Positions 15,642 to 22,756 of a DNA stretch of 58,604 nucleotides are shown here, in pieces (within the stretch, counting starts at the first letter, position 1; each line of letters begins with the position of its first letter). Source of the stretch: Pseudomonadota bacterium. Lineage in GTDB: Bacteria > Pseudomonadota > Alphaproteobacteria > Rickettsiales > RGZB01. The notes below the pieces were generated by a model that saw nothing but the letters and a program-made list of their open reading frames with translations, ran no database searches and was not told the origin of the DNA. A program made the translations under genes and the position numbers. The stretch covers positions 1-58,604 of the forward strand of contig RGZB01000009.1 of assembly GCA_010031735.1 (NCBI GenBank). Reading direction: 5' to 3'.

Positions 15642-16049
15642 TCATATACAGGTGAATGCCACCGGCACCTGTATATCCGGGTGCAGGCTTTTATGCACCG
15701 GGCAGCTGTGTGCCGCATCCTCCAATTTTTGCTTATGTTCCAGCGAGAGCGTATGCGGAACATGGATATTCACTTTGAGTGCTGCGATGCGACGGATAGG
15801 GCTACTGACCATTTCTTTTTCGACATGGACGGTAGCGCCTTCGATATTCACGCCGAGTTTATTGGCCGCGATACCCATCACGGTCAGCATGCAGGTACCA
15901 AGAGCGGTTGCGACGAGATCGGTGGGTGAGAAACTTTCCCCACGGCCCATATTATCTTTCGGCGCATCGGTCTCAAGACGCACGCCGGAAGGCCCGTGCG
16001 TTGCCGTGCAATGGAGTTGTCCCTGATATTTGATATCGATCGCGACCAT
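15642..16049 (-). CDS. OsmC/Ohr-family peroxide-reducing protein
   Basis: This 135-aa protein belongs to the OsmC family of thiol peroxidases, which reduce organic hydroperoxides with two cysteines. Both are visible: one in ATALGTCMLTVMGI and one in DAAHSCPVHKSLHP. The TATHGPSG opening and FSPTDLVATALG block are family-typical. It sits convergent to the XRE gene and near other oxidative or iron proteins (ferritin-like, hemerythrin), which fits a stress role. Confidence 0.9.
   Translation of the reverse strand: MVAIDIKYQGQLHCTATHGPSGVRLETDAPKDNMGRGESFSPTDLVATALGTCMLTVMGIAANKLGVNIEGATVHVEKEMVSSPIRRIAALKVNIHVPHTLSLEHKQKLEDAAHSCPVHKSLHPDIQVPVAFTCI
15644..15676 (-). other. Perfect 11-bp inverted repeat over the 3' end of osmC
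   Basis: ATATACAGGTG and CACCTGTATAT flank an 11-base loop inside the last codons of the OsmC gene. There is no U-tract after it on the minus strand, so it may be a weak terminator or an mRNA-stabilising stem. Confidence 0.35.
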
Positions 16050-16148
16050 AGGAATACCTGCGTAAGTAGTGAATATTTTTAGCTATATACTCGACGCACG
16101 CGTTTGTATAGTTTTTAAGATGTTAAACGACAATGCGCAGGTGATGGT

Positions 16149-17357
16149 ATGAAACGTTTCTTTAAGGTGATGCTGATTCTCTCGGTGTTTGGTGTCTGTT
16201 CGGTTCTTGCGCTCTGCGCATTACCCCTGGCCGGTGTCTACTTCGTTTCCAAGGATAAGGATGTCAAAGAATTTACCAAGAATCTCGATGACAAAGAAAA
16301 AACCCGCGCTGCCGTGGAAGCGGGGGTCGATGCCGTGATGAAAAAGCCGGCAGTGCAGGAAGTCGTGACGAAAGTCGCGGACGGTCTCGCCAATTCCAGC
16401 CACATCGACTACATCAACTACCTGCCCGAATACGATATCATCACTTTCTCCGTCTCGCCGGACGCGATGGATATGAACGGTGTATCACTCGGGATCTACA
16501 GTGAGTCAGACCAAAATAAACCGCTTTATACCGTCGCGCTGCAGCCGATGGGGGATATCCCTCAGCCGGCCGTGGTGATGATGGATAAGAGCGATTCTTT
16601 CATGCGTGATGTCACCGGGGTGGACCGTGTGACGAGCGAGAATCCGACCCCTGTATTCCAGAAGTTCACGCGTGTATTCAGCGCGAGCATGGCGGGTATT
16701 CCAGCGGGGCGCTATCAGATGAAACTCGAGAACGCACAGAATGTGCCAGGCAATTATTTCACCAACTTTACCGTGCCGGAGCGTCAGCCAGTGTTGAAGA
16801 TCGTGCCGATCACCACAGAGCCGATCAATGCGACGGTGGGTGGTACGTTCGATTATAGTTTTTCGATCGAGAATACGGGTGCCGTGCCTGCGAAAAATGT
16901 CTCGATTCTGGTATACGTGCAGAACCAGCGCTTCCAAGGAAGCAATCCGGCTGGGGCGGTGCGCCAGGAAGGGGACAAGACCTTCATCACGTTTGCAGAG
17001 ATCCCGGCAAAAGGAAGACTGCCGGTGACGGTACAGTTCCATGCGATCGCGGCGGATGAATCGATGTTCTTCGAAGTGATGCCCGAGAATGCAGGCTTAC
17101 TCCATCCGAATGAACGCAAACCGGTGATGGGGAGTCGCATCGGGAAGATCACAGGCCAAGCAGTAACGCCGCAGAATGAAGATCCGTCGACAACGCTCGT
17201 CATCAAACGCTCGGATTTCTGCCATGCGAAACATGGTGCGGACGAAGCAGCGGTCAAAGACTGCACCAAAGAGCAGGCGAAGCTTGATTTCCCGTGTTTA
17301 AAGAAACCGACAGCGCAAGAGCAGAAAGATTGTATCGCCGGGATTTACGGACAGTAG
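16149..17357 (+). CDS. Secreted or membrane-anchored hypothetical protein with CARDB/DUF11-like domain
   Basis: An N-terminal hydrophobic helix (VMLILSVFGVCSVLALCALPLAGV) should export or anchor this 402-aa protein. Residues about 225-305 resemble a CARDB/DUF11-type beta-sandwich: PINATVGGTFDYSFSIENTG through IPAKGRLPVTVQF. The C-terminal 50 residues carry four cysteines (FCHA, DCTK, FPCL, KDCIA) that may form disulfides. I infer a cell-surface role such as adhesion, but no function is known. It has an ATG start and stands alone. Confidence 0.7.
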   Translation: MKRFFKVMLILSVFGVCSVLALCALPLAGVYFVSKDKDVKEFTKNLDDKEKTRAAVEAGVDAVMKKPAVQEVVTKVADGLANSSHIDYINYLPEYDIITFSVSPDAMDMNGVSLGIYSESDQNKPLYTVALQPMGDIPQPAVVMMDKSDSFMRDVTGVDRVTSENPTPVFQKFTRVFSASMAGIPAGRYQMKLENAQNVPGNYFTNFTVPERQPVLKIVPITTEPINATVGGTFDYSFSIENTGAVPAKNVSILVYVQNQRFQGSNPAGAVRQEGDKTFITFAEIPAKGRLPVTVQFHAIAADESMFFEVMPENAGLLHPNERKPVMGSRIGKITGQAVTPQNEDPSTTLVIKRSDFCHAKHGADEAAVKDCTKEQAKLDFPCLKKPTAQEQKDCIAGIYGQ

Positions 17358-17734
17358 CTACTGCCTCGGCGGCGGGGTTTTTATCCCAGCCGCCGGGGTA
17401 TCACGGGTGCTTGCGGTCCAATCTTTACCGGTAGCCACACCGTTTGCCTGTAATGCCTCGGCCACGGCAAATCGCTTATTCACGTCGCGGTCCAGCGCTT
17501 CTTTCATTATCGCGAAGGCTTCTGCACGTGCAGGGCAATCGCTTTGCCTCCTTCAACTATAGTTGGAACCCGGATGATGTGCCGCCAGATGATAAACCGA
17601 AACGTAAGCGTACACGCGAACCCACTACGTACCTAGAAAACAACGAGGGGAAGGCCCAGTGAAGGACGCTTCCCCTCGATTAGTTGCCGGATGCATCAGA
17701 TGCGGGCGCACCGTTGCATCAGCGACTAATTCCT
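17358..17734. other. 377-base stretch without a convincing gene
   Basis: On the minus strand an open frame (ATG 17507 to a TAG at 17358) could encode 49 residues that look protein-like (MKEALDRDVNKRFAVAEAL). It has no ribosome site at that ATG, although AAGGAGG occurs further upstream in another frame context. On the plus strand the 17444-17662 frame ends in a charged tail (WNPDDVPPDDKPKRKR). A GC-rich stem (CGGCGGC/GCCGCCG, about 17367-17396) could end the 16149 transcript. I regard the stretch as a decayed gene or an unannotated small protein. Confidence 0.35.
17644..17678 (-). terminator. Probable terminator of the SYLF-protein gene
   Basis: CGAGGGGAAG and CTTCCCCTCG form a perfect 10-bp stem with a 15-base loop. 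Read on the minus strand it is followed by TTGTTTTCT, a modest U-tract, about 55 bases after the stop of the gene at 17735. Confidence 0.65.
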
Positions 17735-18283
17735 TTAGCGTTTGATCTTAGAGATTTTCGTGCCTTCCAGGCTGACACCGGCCATCAGACCTTGCTGGCC
17801 GAAGATGAAGGCATACGCATCTTCTTTCAGTGCGGTGGTAGAAAGGTTTTTCGCTACACCTTCATTCACCACTACGACCGTCGGGCCAACACCGATTTCC
17901 CAGCCTTTGCTGTCTTTCAGGTATTTCACGGCTTTGTCCGTCATGAGATAGACGACATAGCTATAGGATTGGCCACCCGCTTGCAGACCCCAGGAAGCAG
18001 TGACAGAGTTATAGTAATCATCTACGACACCATCTTTTTGCAGCACACCTTCACCGTAACCACCGCCGAAGATCAAACCTGCCTTCACGATGTTCGGGAA
18101 GATGAGTACGGCTTTTGCCTGACTCGCGACATGCTTCGCAGTCGGATTGGAATTCTCAAGATTAGTGAGGGATTTTTTGGCATCTTTGTCCAGGTCTTTT
18201 GCATCGGCAGCTAAAACCTGACTGCTGATGACTAGTGCAAAAACCATGACGATTACGCTGAAAATCTTTTGTGCATGTACCAT
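17735..18283 (-). CDS. SYLF-domain (YSC84/Ysc84-like) lipid-binding protein, exported
   Basis: From the ATG at 18283 (AGGAG seven bases upstream) the product is 182 aa with a signal peptide (KIFSVIVMVFALVISSQVLAA). The SYLF domain follows: KAVLIFPNIVKAGLIFGGGYGEGVL, then SVTASWGLQAGGQSYSYVVYLMTD and the C-terminal AYAFIFGQQGLMAGVSLEG. SYLF domains bind phosphoinositides in eukaryotes; the bacterial exported versions are uncharacterised. The track extends the frame to 18475 through upstream sequence that does not look coding. Confidence 0.9.
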   Translation of the reverse strand: MVHAQKIFSVIVMVFALVISSQVLAADAKDLDKDAKKSLTNLENSNPTAKHVASQAKAVLIFPNIVKAGLIFGGGYGEGVLQKDGVVDDYYNSVTASWGLQAGGQSYSYVVYLMTDKAVKYLKDSKGWEIGVGPTVVVVNEGVAKNLSTTALKEDAYAFIFGQQGLMAGVSLEGTKISKIKR

Positions 18284-18512
18284 TGTTCTTCTCCTGTTAT
18301 GTAGGGCGAAGATGTACTGCCTTGCACATAAAGAATATATGCGGCTTTCGTCTTTGCTGCAGCAGGCGTGGATAAATACCATGATATATATCTGTATTTG
18401 CTTAATATTTCCGGCTCTATCGGAATTGAGCCAGACGTGAAGCAGAAAGCAGGCCACGAAGGCTATATCTAGCATGTACTTGCCCGTAACCCCTTACCCC
18501 TTGGAGAATGAT

Positions 18513-18902
18513 ATGTCTACGAATCGTGTGATCCTCACTCTTGCTGCATGTGCCATGATGGCTGCGGCCACGGGTGCAAGCGCTGGGGAACCGTATTGCC
18601 GCGAGTATACACAGAACGTCAAGGTCGGCAGCGGTGTGCATCAGGGTTACGGCACGGCATGCATGCAACCGGATGGTTCATGGAAACTCTACCCGAACGA
18701 TGGGGAGCAAGCAGAACAACCGTCTGTCGTGAACATCATCAATTCAGAACCTGCTCCGGCGCCAACGGTCACGTATATTGTGAGAGACCATTATTACGCT
18801 CCTCCGCGCCCGGTGAACTACATCGTCTTCGGCAACTATCACCACAGCCCGGTGCATAGTTACTGGCACGACGGCTGGTATGGCCATCATCATTATTACT
18901 AG
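18513..18902 (+). CDS. Exported protein with 17-kDa surface-antigen-like motif
   Basis: From the ATG at 18513 (GGAG six bases upstream) the 129-aa product has a signal peptide (VILTLAACAMMAAATGASA). It then has YCREYTQNVKVGSGVHQGYGTACMQPDGSWKL. That block is the conserved C-terminal motif of the rickettsial 17-kDa antigen and related alphaproteobacterial surface proteins, including two cysteines. A histidine- and tyrosine-rich tail (NYHHSPVHSYWHDGWYGHHHYY) ends the protein and could bind metal. It lacks a glycine-zipper membrane segment. Probably periplasmic or at the outer surface. Confidence 0.75.
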   Translation: MSTNRVILTLAACAMMAAATGASAGEPYCREYTQNVKVGSGVHQGYGTACMQPDGSWKLYPNDGEQAEQPSVVNIINSEPAPAPTVTYIVRDHYYAPPRPVNYIVFGNYHHSPVHSYWHDGWYGHHHYY

Positions 18903-19092
18903 CTGATGCCGCTTCGGGTAACGGCTTAGAAAATGCGTAAGGCGTTTATAGCGTCTCACATTACGCTTCTCCTACCTATGCCGATACCTCCCGTAGCACG
19001 TTTCTCTGTTAGAGGAAGCGCGTGATAGGTACTCGGATCTTTATGCTTTTGCACCTGTCGGCAAGAATGTAGGAGAGGGAGCAAATGGTTCA

Positions 19093-19122
19093 CCTCCGGG
19101 AAAGCATCTGCTTTCCCGGAGG
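19093..19122. terminator. Strong 13-bp hairpin after the hemerythrin gene
   Basis: CCTCCGGGAAAGC and GCTTTCCCGGAGG are perfectly complementary around a 4-base loop. It lies 14 bases after the stop of the minus-strand hemerythrin gene. No clear U-tract follows on either strand, so it may stabilise the 3' end rather than terminate by itself. Confidence 0.5.
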
Positions 19123-19135
19123 AAGTAAAAGCAGA

Positions 19136-19777
19136 CTAGGCGTGAGAGTGTTTTCTATTTTCTTTGGGTGCTTTGGATTTGGTTTGGCTGTAGACATGGG
19201 CTTTCCCCGTACCATTGCCACGCGCTTTCTTCGCCTTGCTTTTGCCCTTTCTGGCTGCCTTTGCAGGCGAGTCCACCAGTCTGGTTTTTTTGATCATTCG
19301 GGCTTCATCACTAGGCGGAATGCCGTTCTTCTTTAATTCCGATTTCATGGCCAGCATGCTTTGCCCCAAAGCCTCGAAGTCAACATCCAGGCTGCGTGCT
19401 TTGGGAAGCATTTTACCTTCTTCCTCCTTGATATGGTGGCGGATATTTTCAGCGAGCACGATGAACTTCGCTTCCCAGTGATCATCATTGGCAGGAATAT
19501 TCTCCAATTCCGCGATCAGGAGTTTTGCGACGTGATGCTCCTCATCAGCCTCATTCATGATTTTATTCTCGAGCTCTTTACGAACCGTAAGATAGAAAAT
19601 CTTTTCTTCGATCTCCGCGTGGATCTTGAGTTCATAAATCGCTTGCGCCGCCAGTCTCTTTTTCTCACTTAAAGTACTGGCATTCTCAAACTTATCGAAA
19701 ATGTCCTTCACCTTATCGTGATCGGCTTTCAGAATGTTAATCGCATCGTCCTTCGATGCAGTGAGTGACTCGAACAT
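19136..19777 (-). CDS. Hemerythrin HHE-domain protein with basic tail
   Basis: The N-terminal 150 residues are a hemerythrin-like four-helix diiron domain: ILKADHDKVKDIF (first His), IHAEIEEKIFY (His and Glu), DEEHHVAKLL (His) and NIRHHIKEEEGKML (His and Glu). Such domains bind oxygen, NO or iron. After it comes a lysine-rich tail of about 50 residues (KAARKGKSKAKKARG) that could bind nucleic acid or act as a linker; this is not usual for the family. The ATG at 19777 has GGAGG upstream. The gene is the last host gene before the integrated element. Confidence 0.88.
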   Translation of the reverse strand: MFESLTASKDDAINILKADHDKVKDIFDKFENASTLSEKKRLAAQAIYELKIHAEIEEKIFYLTVRKELENKIMNEADEEHHVAKLLIAELENIPANDDHWEAKFIVLAENIRHHIKEEEGKMLPKARSLDVDFEALGQSMLAMKSELKKNGIPPSDEARMIKKTRLVDSPAKAARKGKSKAKKARGNGTGKAHVYSQTKSKAPKENRKHSHA

Positions 19778-19909
19778 AGGATACCTCCATTGATTACAAT
19801 GGATAAATCCCTATAGCAGTTGCGATAATCTAGCCATGTACATGAACAGACGCCTGCATTCATTTTATATAAATGCCGAGATAGATGCTTGGAGGTATAG
19901 CAGGGAGTT

Positions 19910-19954
19910 TGGTGGAGCTAATCGGGATCGAACCGACGACCTCTTGCATGCCAT
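19910..19954 (-). repeat. Left attachment site: displaced 3' half of tRNA-Ala
   Basis: These 45 bases repeat 30326-30370 exactly; identity stops on the next base at both ends. They cover the tRNA from the anticodon loop to the CCA end. The 166 bases between here and the integrase start hold no gene but include a GGTACC repeat (20085-20104) and AT-rich sequence. Confidence 0.95.
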
Positions 19955-20084
19955 ATAGAAATTCGGCCTATTTGCTGAAATCACCCTAGGTCTCTCTATA
20001 GATATTTATTTATATATTACAGTATATTATACAAAACTTGCTTTTTATTGACATCTCTGGGTAGCTATGCGAAATTCCGCATGT

Positions 20085-20104
20085 TGGTACCTATATGGTA
20101 CCTA
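20085..20104. repeat. Left subterminal repeat TGGTACCTATATGGTACCTA (candidate integrase arm site)
   Basis: Two TGGTACC units four bases apart lie 130 bases inside the left core site. The same 20-mer, with one base changed, recurs at 30258-30277 near the right end in the same orientation. Paired subterminal repeats of this kind are typical arm-type sites for tyrosine integrases or sites for an excision factor. Confidence 0.6.
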
Positions 20105-20120
20105 AACTATATGGGTTACT

Positions 20121-21275
20121 ATGCCAAACGTTACAAAACGCCTCGTTGATAGTCTTGAACCACAAGAGAAAGACTATGTTATTTGGGATGATAAAATCAA
20201 AGGATTTGGAATTAAAGTCACTCCCAAAGGCAGAAAAGTTTATATCTTCAAATATCGCAATAAAGCTAACGTGCAGCATAAGCCTGCAATAGGGAAGCAC
20301 GGTAATATTACTTGTGAGCAGGCACGGGAAATAGCACAAAAATGGTCATTCTCAATAAGCCAGGACAATGACCCAATGGTAGAGCGACATAAAGCCAAAG
20401 AATCTCCCAAAATGCAGGAAATATGTGATCGCTTCCTTAAGGAGCATTCGGAAGTAAAAAAGAAACCAACCAGTATTGCAATGGATAATATACTGATTGA
20501 AAAGTTCATTAAACCGAAAATCGGTAATCTTAAAGTTGCTGTTGTAACCAAAAATGATATTGCGGAATTACATAGCAGTATGAAAGATACTCCTATACAA
20601 GCTAATCGGACAGTAGGCCTACTCTCAAAGATATTTAATCTTGCAGAAACATGGGGATTTCGACCAGAATTTTCAAACCCTACCCGTGGCATTCAGAAAT
20701 ACCCAGAAAAGAGCCGGGAGCGCTTCCTTGATACCAAGGAGGTTAATACATTGCTAGATGTATTGGCAAAGGCAGAAAAAAATGAAAGTGAATCTAAGCA
20801 TGTCATTGCTCTATTTAAGCTACTATTATTGACAGGTGCACGCTTACGGGAAATCAAGGATGCAAAATGGGAATGGGTGGATATTAAAAATAAGAAATTA
20901 ATTTTGCCTGATAGCAAAACCGGAAAGCGAGTAATTCAATTATCGGATTCAGCAATAAAGGTACTTAAGAAAATCCCTATAAAGAAAAATAATCCATATC
21001 TCATTGTAGGTGAAGTAGAGGGGCAGCATCTTATTAATGCACGAAAACCTTGGATACGCATATGTAAGGCGGCAAAATTGGAAAATGTAAGAATCCATGA
21101 TTTACGACACACCTATGCAGCTATGTGTATAGAATCGGGGCTCTCACTCTACAGTACAGGAAAGTTATTAGGACATTCACGCGCACGTACTACCGACCGT
21201 TATGCACATCTAGCAGAAGATCCGCTGCGGCTGGCGGCAGAACAAGTAGGAAAGAAATTTAAGGGGATAAAGTGA
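20121..21275 (+). CDS. Tyrosine integrase, P4/DUF4102 type
   Basis: This 384-aa site-specific recombinase should integrate and excise the element at tRNA-Ala. The N-terminal arm-binding domain (DUF4102-like) reads RLVDSLEPQEKDYVIWDDKIKGFGIKV. The catalytic residues are visible as Arg in LTGARLREIKDA, Lys in DSKTGKR, His-x-x-Arg in IHDLRHTYAAM, His in LLGHSRARTTDRYAH and the Tyr nucleophile in the same block. The protein appears intact. It starts close to the left attachment site. The next gene begins on its stop codon (GTGA overlap). Confidence 0.96.
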   Translation: MPNVTKRLVDSLEPQEKDYVIWDDKIKGFGIKVTPKGRKVYIFKYRNKANVQHKPAIGKHGNITCEQAREIAQKWSFSISQDNDPMVERHKAKESPKMQEICDRFLKEHSEVKKKPTSIAMDNILIEKFIKPKIGNLKVAVVTKNDIAELHSSMKDTPIQANRTVGLLSKIFNLAETWGFRPEFSNPTRGIQKYPEKSRERFLDTKEVNTLLDVLAKAEKNESESKHVIALFKLLLLTGARLREIKDAKWEWVDIKNKKLILPDSKTGKRVIQLSDSAIKVLKKIPIKKNNPYLIVGEVEGQHLINARKPWIRICKAAKLENVRIHDLRHTYAAMCIESGLSLYSTGKLLGHSRARTTDRYAHLAEDPLRLAAEQVGKKFKGIK

Positions 21276-22120
21276 CAGAGAAATTTTCACCTGTTTTATT
21301 GGAAGTCGTGAATGAAGGCCTAGAATTATACAAAAAAGGGTTTTCTCCATTTGATACCTATAAAGGCATAAGACACAAAATCTTTCAGGTTTTTGAAAAG
21401 GATTTGGGTTCAAAGAAATCGACAGTAATTGCCGATTATGAGAAAGATTTTAACATTATAAAAGACGCAAAATTTATCCATGCCTCTTACTTAGATAATT
21501 TATTATTGTCTCTAAAACTAAAGCGTCATGAACTTCTAACAAAAGAAAAGGTAAATCTCGATATTGTAGATCAATATCTCCGGCCCAAAAAAGGGGAACA
21601 GCAAAATAGTTTCATAGCTATTGTAAAAGCCATTTTAATAAAGAGGCTTCACGATTATGGCTCCAGTTATAATTCCGCTTTTAGACTAGCAACAGACATG
21701 TTGGGAGGAAGTCAGAGAGATGCCGCTGAGCACTATTATCAACTTTCAAAGTTGAATATGTGGAAGTGGGTAATGGAAGAACTCTCACTTATTGATGCCA
21801 TGATTATTATGGTTATTGATAAAGCCAACAAGCCTTGGCGTATAGCCAAAGAAGATTTGGAAAAAGAAAATAGAAATGCCAAAAAAGCTATTCAAGGCGC
21901 ATATACAGCCTATGAGAAGTTTGTCAGCACTACAGGAAAGTATTTCTTTCCAAAAGTTTCAGAGCATATTAAAAAATATGATGATCCTATTATAAAACTT
22001 ATCATTACCTCGGAAGAACTGCCAAAATATAAGTCAGATACTCTTTCTTTTAATGAGATTGAAACAATAAAGATAATGGGCGTGTATTTTCATAAATATC
22101 TTTTGCCCATCAAAATGTAA
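21272..22120 (+). CDS. Hypothetical element protein (282 aa), coupled to integrase
   Basis: I do not recognise this protein. It is lysine-rich, soluble, and predicted mostly helical, with no cysteine motif or membrane segment. It starts with a GTG overlapping the integrase stop by four bases, so translation is probably coupled. It could be an accessory factor for recombination or a cargo gene. Codon use is AT-rich like the rest of the element. Confidence 0.75.
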   Translation: MTEKFSPVLLEVVNEGLELYKKGFSPFDTYKGIRHKIFQVFEKDLGSKKSTVIADYEKDFNIIKDAKFIHASYLDNLLLSLKLKRHELLTKEKVNLDIVDQYLRPKKGEQQNSFIAIVKAILIKRLHDYGSSYNSAFRLATDMLGGSQRDAAEHYYQLSKLNMWKWVMEELSLIDAMIIMVIDKANKPWRIAKEDLEKENRNAKKAIQGAYTAYEKFVSTTGKYFFPKVSEHIKKYDDPIIKLIITSEELPKYKSDTLSFNEIETIKIMGVYFHKYLLPIKM

Positions 22121-22200
22121 TTTTTACCCTACGCAAACCTCCTGTGCGTAACGTCCAGCCCTTCTGCCTATCGTTATTTCTTTTTTAAGCTGTGCAATCA

Positions 22201-22255
22201 TCTCCTTGTACCTATTCAGAGTGTTCTGAGTAGACACTTAAATCTAACAAGGAGA
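22201..22255 (+). promoter_or_regulatory. Predicted leader hairpin that sequesters the ribosome binding site of the AlpA-like gene
   Basis: TCTCCTTGT (22201-22209) pairs perfectly with ACAAGGAGA (22247-22255). The right arm contains AAGGAG, the ribosome site seven bases before the ATG at 22263. A smaller stem, TCAGA/TCTGA, nests inside the loop. If transcription starts upstream, folding would hide the site, so opening of the stem could control expression. Confidence 0.5.
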
Positions 22256-22262
22256 CTTATAT

Positions 22263-22469
22263 ATGAAAGAATATCTAACACCTACGGAACTTGCAGAACT
22301 TTGGGGCATCTCGGAGAATACGCTTAGGAAATGGCGATGGGAAGGTAAAGGCCCGCGTTATGTAAAGCTGGGTGAGCGCGTAGTATATCGCCGCAACGAT
22401 ATAGACGCTTATGCCTCTGCTAATATCTATACCTCCACCTCTGATAATGGAGCTGGATATGTCCAATAA
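22263..22469 (+). CDS. AlpA/MerR-like helix-turn-helix protein (excisionase or activator)
   Basis: This 68-aa winged-HTH protein has the AlpA/excisionase look: YLTPTELAELWGISENTLRKWRWEGKGPRYVKLGERVVYRRNDIDAY. In P4-like elements such proteins activate integrase or excision genes or act as recombination directionality factors. It is preceded by a strong AAGGAG that is itself part of a predicted hairpin. Its 3' end overlaps the next gene by 11 bases. Confidence 0.9.
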   Translation: MKEYLTPTELAELWGISENTLRKWRWEGKGPRYVKLGERVVYRRNDIDAYASANIYTSTSDNGAGYVQ

Positions 22470-22755
22470 GAAACTTGATTTTCATTCAATCAATAATGCT
22501 GCCGTTGCCAACATCTACATTGTGATCGCCCACCTCGGATTACAAGGAAGAACGCAGGGAAATTGGTTTACCGCGCTTAATCCAAAGCGAGACGATAAAA
22601 AACCTGGTTCCTTCGTCATAAACTTAAGGACAGGAAAATGGAAAGATTATGCGCTAGCAGATGCTTACGGTGACTTGATAGCTTTAGTCGCCTACATAAA
22701 GGACTATTCGCAGAAACACGCCGCAGAAGAATTAGCAAGAATTCTGGGAGTATAA
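22459..22755 (+). CDS. Primase N-terminal-like small protein (98 aa)
   Basis: The block WFTALNPKRDDKKPGSFVINLRTGKWKDYALADAYGDLIALVAYI resembles the CHC2-type N-terminal region of phage and plasmid primases, though without cysteines, so it should not bind zinc. I choose the ATG at 22459 because GGAG lies six bases upstream; the track start (22411) lies deep inside the AlpA gene. The following TOPRIM/P-loop gene begins two bases after its stop. Together they look like a primase-helicase split into two chains. Confidence 0.7.
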   Translation: MSNKKLDFHSINNAAVANIYIVIAHLGLQGRTQGNWFTALNPKRDDKKPGSFVINLRTGKWKDYALADAYGDLIALVAYIKDYSQKHAAEELARILGV

Positions 22756-22756
22756 T

